Positions 12,553 through 23,285 of a stretch of DNA of 64,000 nt are shown piece after piece. A program made the position numbers and the translations under genes. Where the stretch lies: the NCBI GenBank assembly GCA_944990035.1, contig CALYLX010000082.1, positions 434,001-498,000 of the forward strand, read 5' to 3'. Positions within the stretch are counted from its first letter, which is position 1; each line of letters opens with the position of its first letter. Origin of the DNA: Clitopilus passeckerianus (taxonomy: Eukaryota; Basidiomycota; Agaricomycetes; Agaricales; Entolomataceae). The notes beneath the pieces were generated by a model. It searched no databases. It was not told where the DNA came from and saw only the letters and a program-made list of their open reading frames with translations.

Positions 12553-14888
12553 ATGGCTGCCGCGAAATGGGCTCAGAAATGTATCCTCCTTTCCCTCGTT
12601 GCAGCCACCTATACCAGAGCTGCGATATATGAGACTGTCGAGGATTTATCAAGCCTTGAGTATGATTTCATCGTAGTTGGAGGTGAGCACTCTATAGACT
12701 ACTCCCAGAAGGACTATTGAGCTGATGAATGCTCCGTCCCAGGTGGTACTGCAGGAAACGTTATCGCGAACAGGCTCACGGAAGATCCTTCTACTTCTGT
12801 TCTAGTACTTGAGGCTGGAGGATCGTGCGTTTCTTCCTTGTCTAGTTTTGTTTCTACTCATCGGCGGTCTTAGGCATGAGAATGTTCTGAACTCAATGGT
12901 CCCACTTTACTGTCCCCGCCTTTCGCCACGAACTCCCTGGGATTGGAATTCTACGACTGTTCCACAGGTTCACGCCAATAATCGGACGATTGGATATCCT
13001 CGTGGATTCATCTTGGGAGGTAGTAGCTCTATAAGTACGATTTCTTAACTCTCATGTGTCGGCCGAAGTGCTCATCATTCCGCAGACTGGATGGTCTATA
13101 CTCGAGGTTCTGCTGATGACTGGAATCGCTATGCTGCCTTGACTGGTGACGAGGGCTGGGCATGGGACAATATGCAACCATATTTCAGGAAGGTTCGTCC
13201 CCCCGAGCCCACCCCCAACGACAGGCGGCTGAACCTGACATTTTTACGTATTAGAACGAACGATTTGTCCTACCCGTTGCTAGTGATGATCGTAATATGA
13301 GCGCCGCATTCGACCCTTCTATACATAGCTTCACAGGGATCAACTACGTCAGCTTGCCCTACCCCATGGCAATTGATTCGAGGGCCGTCGAAACCACCCA
13401 ACAGCTTCCTGACGAGTTCCGTTACAACACGGACTACAATAGTGGTATCCAGTATGGAATGGGTGAGTTATTTCATTGATTGAAATTGCCCTTGTCTGAC
13501 GTAGCGGTGTCTACCAGGTTGGACGCAGTTTACGATCGGAGGTGGAAAAAGAAGTAGCTCTGCGACATCATACCTAGGACCACAGTACCTAAATCGTCGC
13601 GGCAACTTGAACGTGTTGCTTCATGCTCAGGTTGCCCGTGTCGTACAAACAGGGACTTATCATGGGAAGCCCGTGGTCCGACAAGTCGAGTTCAAAGATG
13701 GCGCCACTGGCAAGTCTCTTCTCAAAGCCGGGGCCAAAGACTAATCTATCTTGGTTCTAGGTGAGCTCGTTAAGGTCGCCGCGAAAAAGGAGATCATTCT
13801 CTCCGCGGGTGCTCTTGGATCGCCCCACATCCTCCTGAACTCTGGCATTGGCGATTCAGCAGAGCTCTCGGCACTCGGTATAAAACCCATTCTGGATCTA
13901 CCTTCCGTTGGTCGCAATCTTTCCGACCACAGCATGATACGAAACTTCTGGCCCGCCAATTCCACGTCGACTTTCGAACACTTCACTCGTAACGCTACAC
14001 TTCAAGAGGAAGCCCTGGACGAATGGACAAAGCACAAAACTGGACTGTTGACTGCCGGTGTTTCTAGCCACCTTGGTTGGATCCGAGTTCCTGAGGAGTC
14101 TAAAGTCTTCAATACTGCTCCTGACTACGCCGCGGGCCCGAATACAGGGCACTTTGAGCTTCTCGTCACTGTAAGTTGGAATTCTGTTTGGTTGAATTAT
14201 CAGGCCTGGTTCCTAACCTTTGAATGACTGCAGAATGGAAACCCTGAATGGCCGCTGCGTCCCGGATCTGAAAACCTTACCACCTTGGGGATTTATACAG
14301 CTGTCCTTAATCCTGCCTCTCGTAAGCATACACCGTTGTGTATTTTTTTTGGTTCTCTACTCAGCTTCGGCCTTCTCAGGTGGAACCGTCACTATCAACT
14401 CAACAGATCCCTTCTCCGCTCCACTCCTCGACCCAAACTATCTCGCGGCGGAGCCCGACATCTCAGTTATGCGTGAGGCCATTCGGAGTGCTCGGAGATT
14501 CGCCGCTGCCCCTGCATGGAAGAATTACATCATTGGGCCACCCCTGGTTCAGGCAGATACGGACGAAGAGCTCAATGAGTACATCCGTGAGAACGTTGTG
14601 TCCGTGCTACATGCTTCCGGAACAGCCGCCATGTCACCAAAGGGAGCGACGTGGGGAGCTGTCGACCCCGATCTCAAGGTGAAGGGTGTTGTGGGATTAC
14701 GCGTTGTGGATGCTTCAGTCCTGGTATGATTATGTGCACTTGGAATCGCGAACGTATATCTGAAATATTTCATCCAGCCTCTGATCCCGGCGGGGCATAC
14801 GCAAGCGCCTACATATGCTGTGGCAGAGCGAGCGGCGGATTTGATTAAGCAGTCGTGGTCAAACACATTCTGGGTGCAACAGGCATGA
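12553..14888 (+). CDS. Secreted GMC oxidoreductase (aryl-alcohol-oxidase/glucose-oxidase type)
   Basis: Start ATG at 12553 is preferred over the upstream ATG at 12526 because it opens a clean signal peptide ([10 protein letters not shown], hydrophobic ILLSLVAAT, then TRAA). The FAD dinucleotide-binding region follows (YDFIVVGG, split by an intron, then [11 protein letters not shown] and VLVLEAGGS). Next come the GMC signature 1 region [10 protein letters not shown], signature 2 [17 protein letters not shown], and both C-terminal catalytic histidines: [10 protein letters not shown] and [18 protein letters not shown]. About nine short introns; the last exon ends with TGA at 14886-14888. Such enzymes use FAD to oxidise alcohols or sugars and make hydrogen peroxide, usually outside the cell. 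It lies next to a terpene synthase, so oxidation of a terpenoid alcohol is an alternative role. Substrate cannot be read from the sequence. Confidence 0.9.
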
Positions 14889-15560
14889 CCTGTCTATCAC
14901 TTCGACTCAAAAATGGAGACCGGAAGGCTGCCCGATTAGTCGGCTCATGACATCCTTCAAATATCTTGTTGATGATTATTTTTGTTGCCTTGCACCTCTG
15001 TTCATCGGTTTCTTAGGGTATTGCTTGTTTTCCAGGGGCAATCTATGTGATAAAACATTACTCTACGGTACTGCTGAGACTTTTCTCAAAGTTTCCTTCA
15101 CGGGTCCCTCGCTCCTCTCGAAGACATTGTTTCCGTTTTCAATGCCAGCCGGTTCTGGCAGCGCAAATGATCAATCGATCATCAGGTCAATCCAAAACTT
15201 CTCTCTCGCCTTACGAGAAGAGGCAGCTGTTTGGCTGAAGCAGCGCTGCCTTGCAAAATCCTCCTTATCTGCCGTCAGCGGCGAACTGTAGATATGCGAA
15301 AACTTTGGACAGCTGGTGCTTATGTCCACTCCACTTTCGAGCCCGCTTGATCGCAATGCAATACGCCAGACCTCACATGGGCATGCGAGTGAGCTGAGCT
15401 CATACCTTGAAGTAGATTAATTTCGCAGTCATGTCATGGGTGGGACGAGATCGTCGAAGTACTGTTTGCGGTGCACCAGAGCCTGTAGAGCTATAAATCG
15501 ACACCCTGGCGGGCACAAGGCGCTATAGCATACCAGATCCAACCCGCACCTCCCTACGTG
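14889..15560. other. Intergenic, terpene synthase promoter
   Basis: Downstream part is 3' UTR of the GMC gene. A TATAAA lies at 15492-15497, 64 bases before the synthase ATG. No further element recognised. Confidence 0.5.
15492..15497 (+). promoter_or_regulatory. TATA box of the terpene synthase gene
   Basis: TATAAA placed 64 bases upstream of the ATG at 15561 in otherwise mixed sequence. Position fits a core promoter; it is inferred from sequence alone. Confidence 0.5.
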
Positions 15561-16903
15561 ATGGAAAGTTTGCCAACAACCCTCGTCCCTCCTCGGCTTG
15601 ACGACGTCTTCGTCCATCTTCCGGACAACGGCGTGAACCACCACTACTCTGTCGCCTGCCCGGCATCTCGAGCATGGATAGAACAATACGGAGCTCAGGT
15701 CTGCGGTCCCAAAATGCAGGCCTTCATGAACAACTCCAATTTTGAGTTGTCCTCCGCATATACCTACCCCTACGCCGATCCCAAACAACTCAGAGCTACC
15801 ATGGATCTAGTAAGTTAGCAAAGATAAGAACTCGATTGAATCTGATCTTCACCTCCCAGGTCAACATTCTCTGGCTCTACGATGAGTACACCGACAGAGC
15901 GAGTGGTGAAGTGGCCAAGCAAATGGCCTCCATCGTCTATCAGGCGCTCAATGGGCAGCGACATGCTGCCCATTCGTGGGTCGGTCATATGATGCAAGAG
16001 TGAGCGTACTTTCAAATGTCTGAGAGTTAACGCTCACGAATTGATTTCCTAGCTTCTATCATCGGCACATCGAGAAAGCAGGTGCAAATACCTCTCGCCG
16101 CTTTGTCGAGCATTTCTGTAGTTATGCCGACCACGTTGGGGACGAAGCCTCCCTTCGCGAACAGCATAAGGTCCTCAATATTCAAGAATACATCGAATTT
16201 CGTCGGGAGACGAGTGCCGTTCGATCATGCTTCGACCTAGTCGAGTACTGCCTCGGGATTGATTTACCTCAATTCGTTCACAATGATCCCATATTTACTA
16301 TGGGATATAACGCTGCGATGGACCTGGTCTTCTGGGCGAATGTGAGTCTGGCAACGATCTTTAAATTAGTCCAGTTGCTGACCACCCCTTGCATGATCTT
16401 TACTCGTACAACATGGAGCAAGCTAAAGGCCATAGCGCAGCCAACGTCGTAACTGTCATCATGAAGTCTAAGAGCCTAGGCCTTCAAGCTGCGGTCGATT
16501 ATCTGGCAGATACTTGCGAGGTTCTCACTGCCCAATTGGTAGAAGCGAAGCATCACCTCTTGAAACGTCAAGAAAGCGTCTTTTCGAACGACGCTGTCAA
16601 AGTCCTCGATGCCTATGGCGACTGGGTGCGAGGCAACCAAGAGTATGTGAGCAGTCAGAGGCTAGACTGGCTGGATCGCTTATTATAAGCCCACATAGAT
16701 GGCCCTTTGTGACCGAGCGCTACTTTGGAAAGAGAATAAAGCAGTCAGGGAGTCCCGAATGGTCAGGATCAAGACGCCATCCAGGGAGACGGTATGCCTC
16801 TCAGAATAGGAAGAATTTTGATGCGTCGGATTTATTGCACGCCGATCATCGGCAAGAACTGTACTCCCGAATGTCTGTACGCGTTTTGCCCTGTTTTGCC
16901 TGA
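15561..16903 (+). CDS. Fungal sesquiterpene synthase with a damaged splice acceptor
   Basis: Exons by splice signals and motif frame: 15561-15809, 15860-15999, 16053-16341, 16395-16642, 16690-16903, giving 379 residues, a normal size for the class I fungal family. The metal-binding motif DEYTD is at 15881-15895, in LWLYDEYTD. The second site NDLYSYNME (NSE triad) spans the junction of exons 3 and 4, and ...TERYFG follows in the last exon, as usual. These enzymes cyclise farnesyl diphosphate. Oddity: the intron between exons 3 and 4 has a good donor (GTGAGT, 16342) and branch site (GCTGAC), but its expected acceptor reads CAT instead of CAG at 16392-16394. Without that junction the frame is lost or the NSE residues are skipped. 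Either the gene is newly broken, the base is an error, or splicing is non-canonical. Confidence 0.8.
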
Positions 16904-17255
16904 AGTCTGGAGAGCATGTGAGCCAAAAATTGAAAAACGTGGACTGTCGTTACTGTCTTGAAGATAGGAGCACAACACCTAGGACTAATTACAACAGTCT
17001 ATAAAGTCACCAAGGTATATAGTATTGTTCAGCGACTACAAAAGAAAAGAAAAAAAAAGGGATAAATGAACAAGTCCAGTTACACGCAGAAGATCCAGTC
17101 CGACCCATCAGGGAAAATGTCATGCAGAATATACGAAATGTCAAAGTTCCTGTCAGAGGCGAGTATCGAACCCTCGACCTCATGTTTTCACGATCAAATT
17201 CGAATTCCATGACATGAACACCATCCGAACCAAACTTTTCCAAACATGTCGAGAT
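16904..17255. other. Convergent intergenic region
   Basis: 3' flanks of the terpene synthase (plus) and the Kre9-like gene (minus). A tRNA T-arm-like patch around 17158-17175 has no matching acceptor or D arm and was not called. Confidence 0.45.
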
Positions 17256-18107
17256 TTAGGCTGCAACCAAGCCGAGGAAGGCGCCGAGGCCAGCAAGGAC
17301 CCAGCCAGCCTCCATGGAGAGACCGAGGGCGCTGTTCGTTTGAGTGGGCTTGGAGCCAGAGGAGGTACTGGTGCCAGAAGGCGAACCAGAGCCCGATGCG
17401 CTGCTTCCACCACCGGGGGAAGGAGAGGCTTGGGAAGGATACGTTGAGCCAAGGGGCTTGATCTCGAATTCATCCGAGGTGGCGTAGATCTGAGGAAGCG
17501 ATGTCAGTCAGGGCCCTTGCGCCGGAAAACAAAAAGTGGCAGAAAGTTTATGGAAGTTGAAGAATGAAAAAAATGAAAATGATTGACGTTTTCAACTTAC
17601 GTGAGTGCCGTTGAGAATGTCAGCGAGCTGGATGGTGTAGCCAGTGCCTGCGGGTTGATTTGCTTGGTCTTGAGTAATTTCCTTGGAGCAATCGTAGTTT
17701 TGTACGATGGAAATAATGGGGAGAGGAGCGACGAGGATCTTGGGATCCTAAAATAGCCGTTAGCTCGGATTTTGAGAGGCAGAATGCATAGCACAAACCT
17801 TGTTGGCGATGCTGGTTGAGGAAAAGGGGGGGTGAGTAAAGCTAGGCGCAGAAGGATCAGATATGAAACCTACATGACGGTAAACTGTTGAGGTGCGTCG
17901 GGAGCCTTGCAATCCCAGTTGAGGACGTTCAAAGACTTGGCAACTAAAATCCAAGATGCGTACGCGTCAGCTACAATCTTTCTCTGCACAACGAAGGGGT
18001 GTCGACGTACCCCACCAGGTGTTAGCATTGGGAGCAGTGACGCTGAAGCCTCGAGCAAGGGTTGCGAGGCTGGCGAGTGCGAAAGAGGCGGTTGCGAGGC
18101 GGACCAT
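17256..18107 (-). CDS. GPI-anchored Kre9/Knh1-like N-terminal domain cell-wall protein
   Basis: Start at 18107 gives a signal peptide (MVRLATASFALASLATLARG) followed at once by FSVTAPNANTWW, the typical opening of the Ser/Thr-rich GPI-anchored family with a Kre9/Knh1-like beta-sandwich. The domain continues through NVLNWDCKAPDAPQQFTV, a short exon, then ILVAPLPIISIVQNYDC and YTIQLADILNGTHIYATS. A Ser/Gly/Pro/Thr linker (about 17350-17440) leads to a hydrophobic C-terminus (GWVLAGLGAFLGLVAA) ending at TAA 17256-17258, which fits a GPI-attachment signal. The short exons are joined by four or so introns. Such proteins sit at the plasma membrane or wall; their exact role is mostly unknown. Placement inside the terpenoid segment may be accidental. 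Confidence 0.83.
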
Positions 18108-20284
18108 TTTGCTGCAAAAGGTGGCAAAAGAAAGCTTTGAAGGCTGGTTGAAGTTGGTGGTTAAAAGAAACGAGTGTGGGGGCGAGGCTAACTCGAAAGG
18201 GAGGCTGGAAAGGGTTTTGCGAGGGCGAGGGAAACTAAAGCGTGAAGCTGGCGAACAAGCTGCGAGCAAACGAGATTTTACTCACGATGCCGTGCCTCGG
18301 CCGGCTTTTGCCGCACGGACAACAACGCCGTTTCCGCCATCCGTCCATGCAGGCGTCTATTTTGGTCCCGAACGTCTGCCAGTGCTAAGCTGGGCGTATG
18401 CGCATGAGTTGAGCTCCTGCAGAAAGGTGAGCAACCCATTAATTTGGCAGCCTAGATCACTCGAACGTTATATATTGACAGGGTGAGTAGATGTAGGCAG
18501 AGTTTTGAATGCGATCACACAGTATACAGTGCTGTCAATTAATTCAGGTAGCACAAACACGATGTGTAAACCTTGCATATACATGTTCTAGATTACGCCT
18601 GTATCAGAGCCTGGTCAACCATTTCCTCCAGTGATTAACTACTTGGCAAAGCTACAAACTACGTTCTCCTCCAGCCCAAATCGAGCCATCAATCGGCTGA
18701 CCACTCTTCAATATGATTTAGCAAACAAGGTTTTAAACAAGGTTGTAGCTTGGGCCAGAGTGTTTCTCAAAGTTAACGGAATTATGGGCAGGCCCGCTTT
18801 TGTTTGGGGTCGGAAGAAACACAACATGCTTAGGCAGTTGAGAGATAGAGGACGAATCTGAAGCATCCATTCAAGGTAAGAGCCAAGAAAGTTCTTGGTC
18901 GACGGTTCTAAACCTCCGAACCTCCGACTCGGTGGATGGAGGTCTGTTCCTGAAGGCCATCTGAGCAAACAAGTTCGTTGTGAGGAACCATGCTGAGATC
19001 TGAGTCTTTTGGCGGTCGCGCCGACGCTGGCCACGAGTCGTCATAGCCTACAGTTGGCAGATCGCATACCGGATAAGGTTCGTTTCCAGAATGTGGCAGG
19101 TGTAAAAACTCCGTTGGTTTACACACAACATGGGTGTAAGGAGGCTTCGGAAAGCTAGGGTAGCTAAGTTGGATGACTTCATGGATGAGGCCACGGGGGT
19201 AGTATTCTTCAAGTATTATAGCCAAAGTACGCAAGACCCCTTCCTGGCTATAGCCTAGTAGAGGACCTCAGATAGCCTGAAAACTTGACTTGAAACGCTG
19301 TAGGATGACTGTCATTTTCTGGGTGGTCCGAATGCCGCCAGAGACCGTTTCCGTCCTCTATAACTAACCCCCTGTTGATTAGATCAATGATCGTCCTCCC
19401 CACTTGTCAATGTCATTCCTCGATGATCGGCTAAGGTGAACCCTCTCAAACCAGCAACACCAAGGTGAAAGCGTGACGGTAGAACCTAGCCCAGCAAGTC
19501 TTGGCTTTCGCCGATCCTTTGAAAGGGAGCGTACGGGCGGCCCCCGGTATTCATGCTTAGGCTTCCCATGTACAAGCCTGCAAGTTAACTGGTAGAAGTC
19601 GTCTCGTCGTCAAGGATCATCCCATTGGAGGCGAAGAAGCGTTTGAAGTTTCGTCGCAAGTCAACACATGGATTAACTCCATTTCAGTGGTACTGGCGCT
19701 TCTTTGATGTTTGAAAACAAAGAATCTGGTTAGTCTAGAGGAGTGGAAGTGGGTTCGGAACCAGAATATCGACGGTATCACTGTCTTGGAGCAGGCCTGT
19801 TTCGTAACACCACTCATATTTACGAGGCACTGAAGTTCTGAAGTAAGCTCTCTACTCGTCTCTCGAAAAGCCCAGGACATGTTCCACAGAACTGTCCGAC
19901 TGATATCATCGTGCCAGGGGATTGAGTACACGGGTACACCTTGGACAGTGATTTGCATCTCTTTGAGGGGTCACGTCGGTTACGGATCTACATCCAAAGA
20001 ATCAAGCTTAAATGTCATCATCTTATCTCTGCTATCATCACTACTTCGTTGATGCTTTTCAAATACCCCCGTTATTACTGGCCTAACTTCTCGGAGTAAA
20101 TGGCAACCATCTCGTGGAGATACATACTCATGCCAAGCTCTCTATCATGCTCTTGTGACGAATCTCGGTTTTCCGCGTGGGCTTCATTACCACTCTAGTG
20201 CCTTGTCCCCAGAAGGCAGTGGAAGATCAGCGGTGCATTATTTAAAGCTCATGCGAATACCGACGAGACTTGGCGATCCCTACC
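18108..20284. other. Two-kilobase intergenic stretch, possible relic or small genes
   Basis: Upstream of the Kre9-like gene and of the P450. Two minus-strand frames look somewhat protein-like: 18908-19234 (contains HEVIQLSYPSFPKPPYTHV) and 19617-19958 (contains SIPWHDDISRTVLWNMSWAF). Neither has a recognisable domain, and no convincing joined model could be built. A TATTTAA at 20239-20245 probably belongs to the P450 promoter. Confidence 0.35.
20239..20245 (+). promoter_or_regulatory. TATA-like box of the P450 gene
   Basis: TATTTAA about 40 bases before the P450 ATG at 20285. Core promoter by position; inferred. Confidence 0.4.
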
Positions 20285-22382
20285 ATGAGCTATTCATCCC
20301 TCTTGCCCTCCGCCATCAGTGCTCTCACCTTCATATGGTTCGCCTCAAAATACCTCTCAAAGCGACGTACGGGGCCATCTCTGCCCCAAGGGCCGCCTGG
20401 TGACCCTATCTTAGGTCATATGCGCCTTTTACAGTCCGCGAGAGGTCATGAGGGGGCAACATTCTTCGAGCTTGGCAAGGAATACGGTACCGTGATACTC
20501 CTATTCTCTCGATCATTCTATTTATATGAACCTAGGCGGAATTTTCTCCCTCAACGCCCTCGGCCAGAACATTGTCATTGTCAATGATCATCAAATTGCA
20601 ACCGAACTCCTCGACAAACGAGGATCGATCTATAGCTCAAGACCACGCACTGTGATGAACGAAATGTGAGTTCACCTATCCTCGCAGGAGCTACTTTCTC
20701 ATCAAGTTCACAGTATGGGAATGGGTCAAGACCTCTCGTTGATGCCGTACGGCGAGAACTTTAGGATCCATCGTCGTCTTTTCTTGAAATACTTTAGACA
20801 AGAAAGGGTCAAGGATTTCCACCCAACTCAGGTTAGGGAGGCACGCAATCTGCTCAAAAACCTTGTTGCAAATTCCCAGTCGTGGGCGGACCATCTTCTT
20901 CGGTATGTACGCTCCTCATACCTATCTTCGTATTGCTGACTCCTGCGCTATCTAGCTTCTCCACGTCTATCATTATCGATGTCGCTTTCGGTCATACAAT
21001 GAGCACGGACGCTGAGAGCGATCCTTATTTCCAAATAGCTGAAGATGTATGCAAGTATATCATGCCTGCCCTGGCGCCGTCCGAGCCACTTGCTGCTGGC
21101 CTTGCTCTCGCTTTCCCTTTTCGTGAGTTTTGACCCTTCGCTCAAGGTTTTCATCAATCTGACTGGGCTCGCGTAGTAAAGTACATGCCGGAATGGTTCC
21201 CCGGTGCTTTTTATCCCAGGCGAGCACTGAACTGCAGACCTTATGTGAAGAGATACTACGAGTACCCGCTCACGGACGTCAGGAGGCAGTTGGTACGACT
21301 AGCCATAGCATTGCGGATACACCTATACTGAAAGTGATATTTTAGGCAGATGGAACGGCCAGGCCGTCGTTTTTAGCCTCTCAGCTAGACGAGTTGCAGT
21401 CCGGTGAGGCTGATTCGGCGCTGAACTTTGATCATATCCAGGGTGCGGCTGCAATGATCTATCAGGCCGGAATGGATACTGTACGTGCTTTCGCCCTGTC
21501 TATACAGCCGTGGCATTGACGATGTGCTGTTGTAGACCTCCTCAACACTTGGTACATTCATCGCTGCGATGGTCCTTTATCCCGAGTGCTTCGAGAAAGC
21601 ACAAGAGGAAGTCGATAGGGTGGTTGGGACTGATAGGCTCCCTACGTTTGAGGATCGTGATTCGTTGCCTTACTTGGATCTGATTCTACAGGAAATGCAG
21701 AGGTGGCAACCTACCATCCCGTTATGTTCGTTTTCATATTGGTCATATTGGTAGGGAGATCAGGGATGCTGATACAGCTTAAACAGTGCCGCATTATTCA
21801 GTCGAGGACGACGTATATGAGGGCATGTTCATTCCGAAGAATACTCTCGTTATTGGAAATACAAGGTTAGCCTGCTTTAGTACTATTTTTCTCATGACTC
21901 TAACGACATCCTGCGTTAGAGGAATGTCCTGGGACGAGAACGTATACCACGAGCCCCACACATTTAACCCAGATCGTTACCTTCCAGAACCTCAAGGACG
22001 TGGCGAGCCGCCTCTCGCTGCAGCGTTTGGATTCGGCCGAAGGTAACCCCTCCACTCTTTCTTGGTATCCTAAGCTTATAGAAACATCTGGGCAGGGTTT
22101 GTCCAGGCCGCTTTTTTGGTACTGATAGCGTTTGGATTGCGGCTGCTCATTTGATCTCTGCCATGAACATACGACGGCCGGTTGGCAAAGATGGGAAGGA
22201 ATATGTTCCGAATATCGAATTCCATTTCGGAGGGGTGACCAAGTATGTAGTTTTTTATTCAGCGCGTGTTCTCCCCAGTTTCTAACCGATTGATCCTTTA
22301 CAGCCATGCAACGAACGTGGAATGCATCATAGAGCCTAGAAGTGATGTTGCAAGGAATGTCATTCTTAACGATATGCATTGA
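20285..22382 (+). CDS. Cytochrome P450 monooxygenase
   Basis: Start MSYSSLLPSA at 20285 gives an N-terminal membrane anchor, then the proline-rich hinge GPSLPQGPPGDPILGH. Key motifs in order: WxxxR-like region in the PYGENFRIHRRLF segment, I-helix AGMDTTSSTLGTF (about 21460-21560), ExxR as EMQR (LILQEMQRWQP), the FNPDRYLPE meander, and the heme loop FGFGRR|VCPGRFF split by an intron near 22043. The Cys ligand is present. About ten introns; stop TGA 22380-22382. P450s of this type hydroxylate small molecules at the ER with a reductase partner. It lies 3.4 kb from the sesquiterpene synthase, so a tailoring role for a terpenoid is plausible. It appears complete. Confidence 0.9.
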
Positions 22383-23285
22383 TGAATTATCTTTCCGTAC
22401 TATTAGGGCTGTATCGTAGATAGAGTATGAACATGCGTTCATTAAATAAGGTGTCGGAGGCCAGGTTCGAACTCCCGACTTCGGAGACGGAGATTGCCGG
22501 AGTGTCTCTTCCTCCTCTTCCTCTTTCCCTGTCTTTTCGCCATCGTCATCATTCTCGAAAATTGACGCGACTGTCGACTCTAATTCTGCGGTTCTTCACG
22601 CTGCTGGACATGACTGAACATACGATACATTGCTCTAGTCATGAGCGGAGCTAAGGACCTTTCAAATGACACATCGTTCCGACTCTTTTACCTCAAACTA
22701 CTGAGCTTCCCTTTTTGCTGTCACACTTGAGCTTGTTGGGCAGGCTGTTGGTGTGAGCTCGAAGTTTTTCGAAGGTATGCGCTCCAGCTGTTTCCTGTGA
22801 TGAAAATTGCGCCTTACCATGCTGTACACCATCTCAGTTTTGCAGTGCAATGGAAGCGACGATTCTTTCCCTGCATCTCGAGCATTGCCCGCTATACCCG
22901 TCGCGACGATCCATTACCATGGACGGCGAAGGAAATTGACTGCCTGTTCTGTTTGGATGTCAAAGTGCAGAAGACCTCGGCGAAGCAGCAAGTTGCAGTC
23001 ACGCCTAATCATGGCAACCCAAAATTGGCAGAGCCATTTCCAAATCCGGACACTAACCTCCTGCCAGATACCTAGTTCGTCAATGCTATTGATTGTCTTT
23101 GTTTGATGATGACATTGAATATTCAACAAAGTCGAGGATATAAAAGCCAGAGACTTCGCGACCAAATTAACGAACCCCCCAACTACCCACGCTTCGTCTA
23201 CGACTTCCACTACCTTCATCCACGCTACCGCAGCTATAAATTATTATTTGAAGTTATTTGCCTTCGAAATCTTGCGTTACACCTC
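22383..23285. other. Intergenic
   Basis: 3' flank of the P450 and promoter/5' UTR of the RNA-binding protein gene. A short tRNA-like patch at 22457-22490 (GGTTCGAACTCCCGACTT) lacks paired stems. An in-frame upstream extension from 23106 to the chosen start exists but reads unlike protein. Confidence 0.45.

Noticed and set aside
17158..17175. Sequence like a tRNA T arm (GTATCGAACCCTC on plus strand)
   Set aside because: One stem mismatch, and no matching acceptor stem, D arm or anticodon stem within 80 bases.
22457..22490. Second tRNA-like patch (GGTTCGAACTCCCGACTT)
   Set aside because: Stems do not pair, so no cloverleaf could be built; possibly a worn tRNA-derived repeat.
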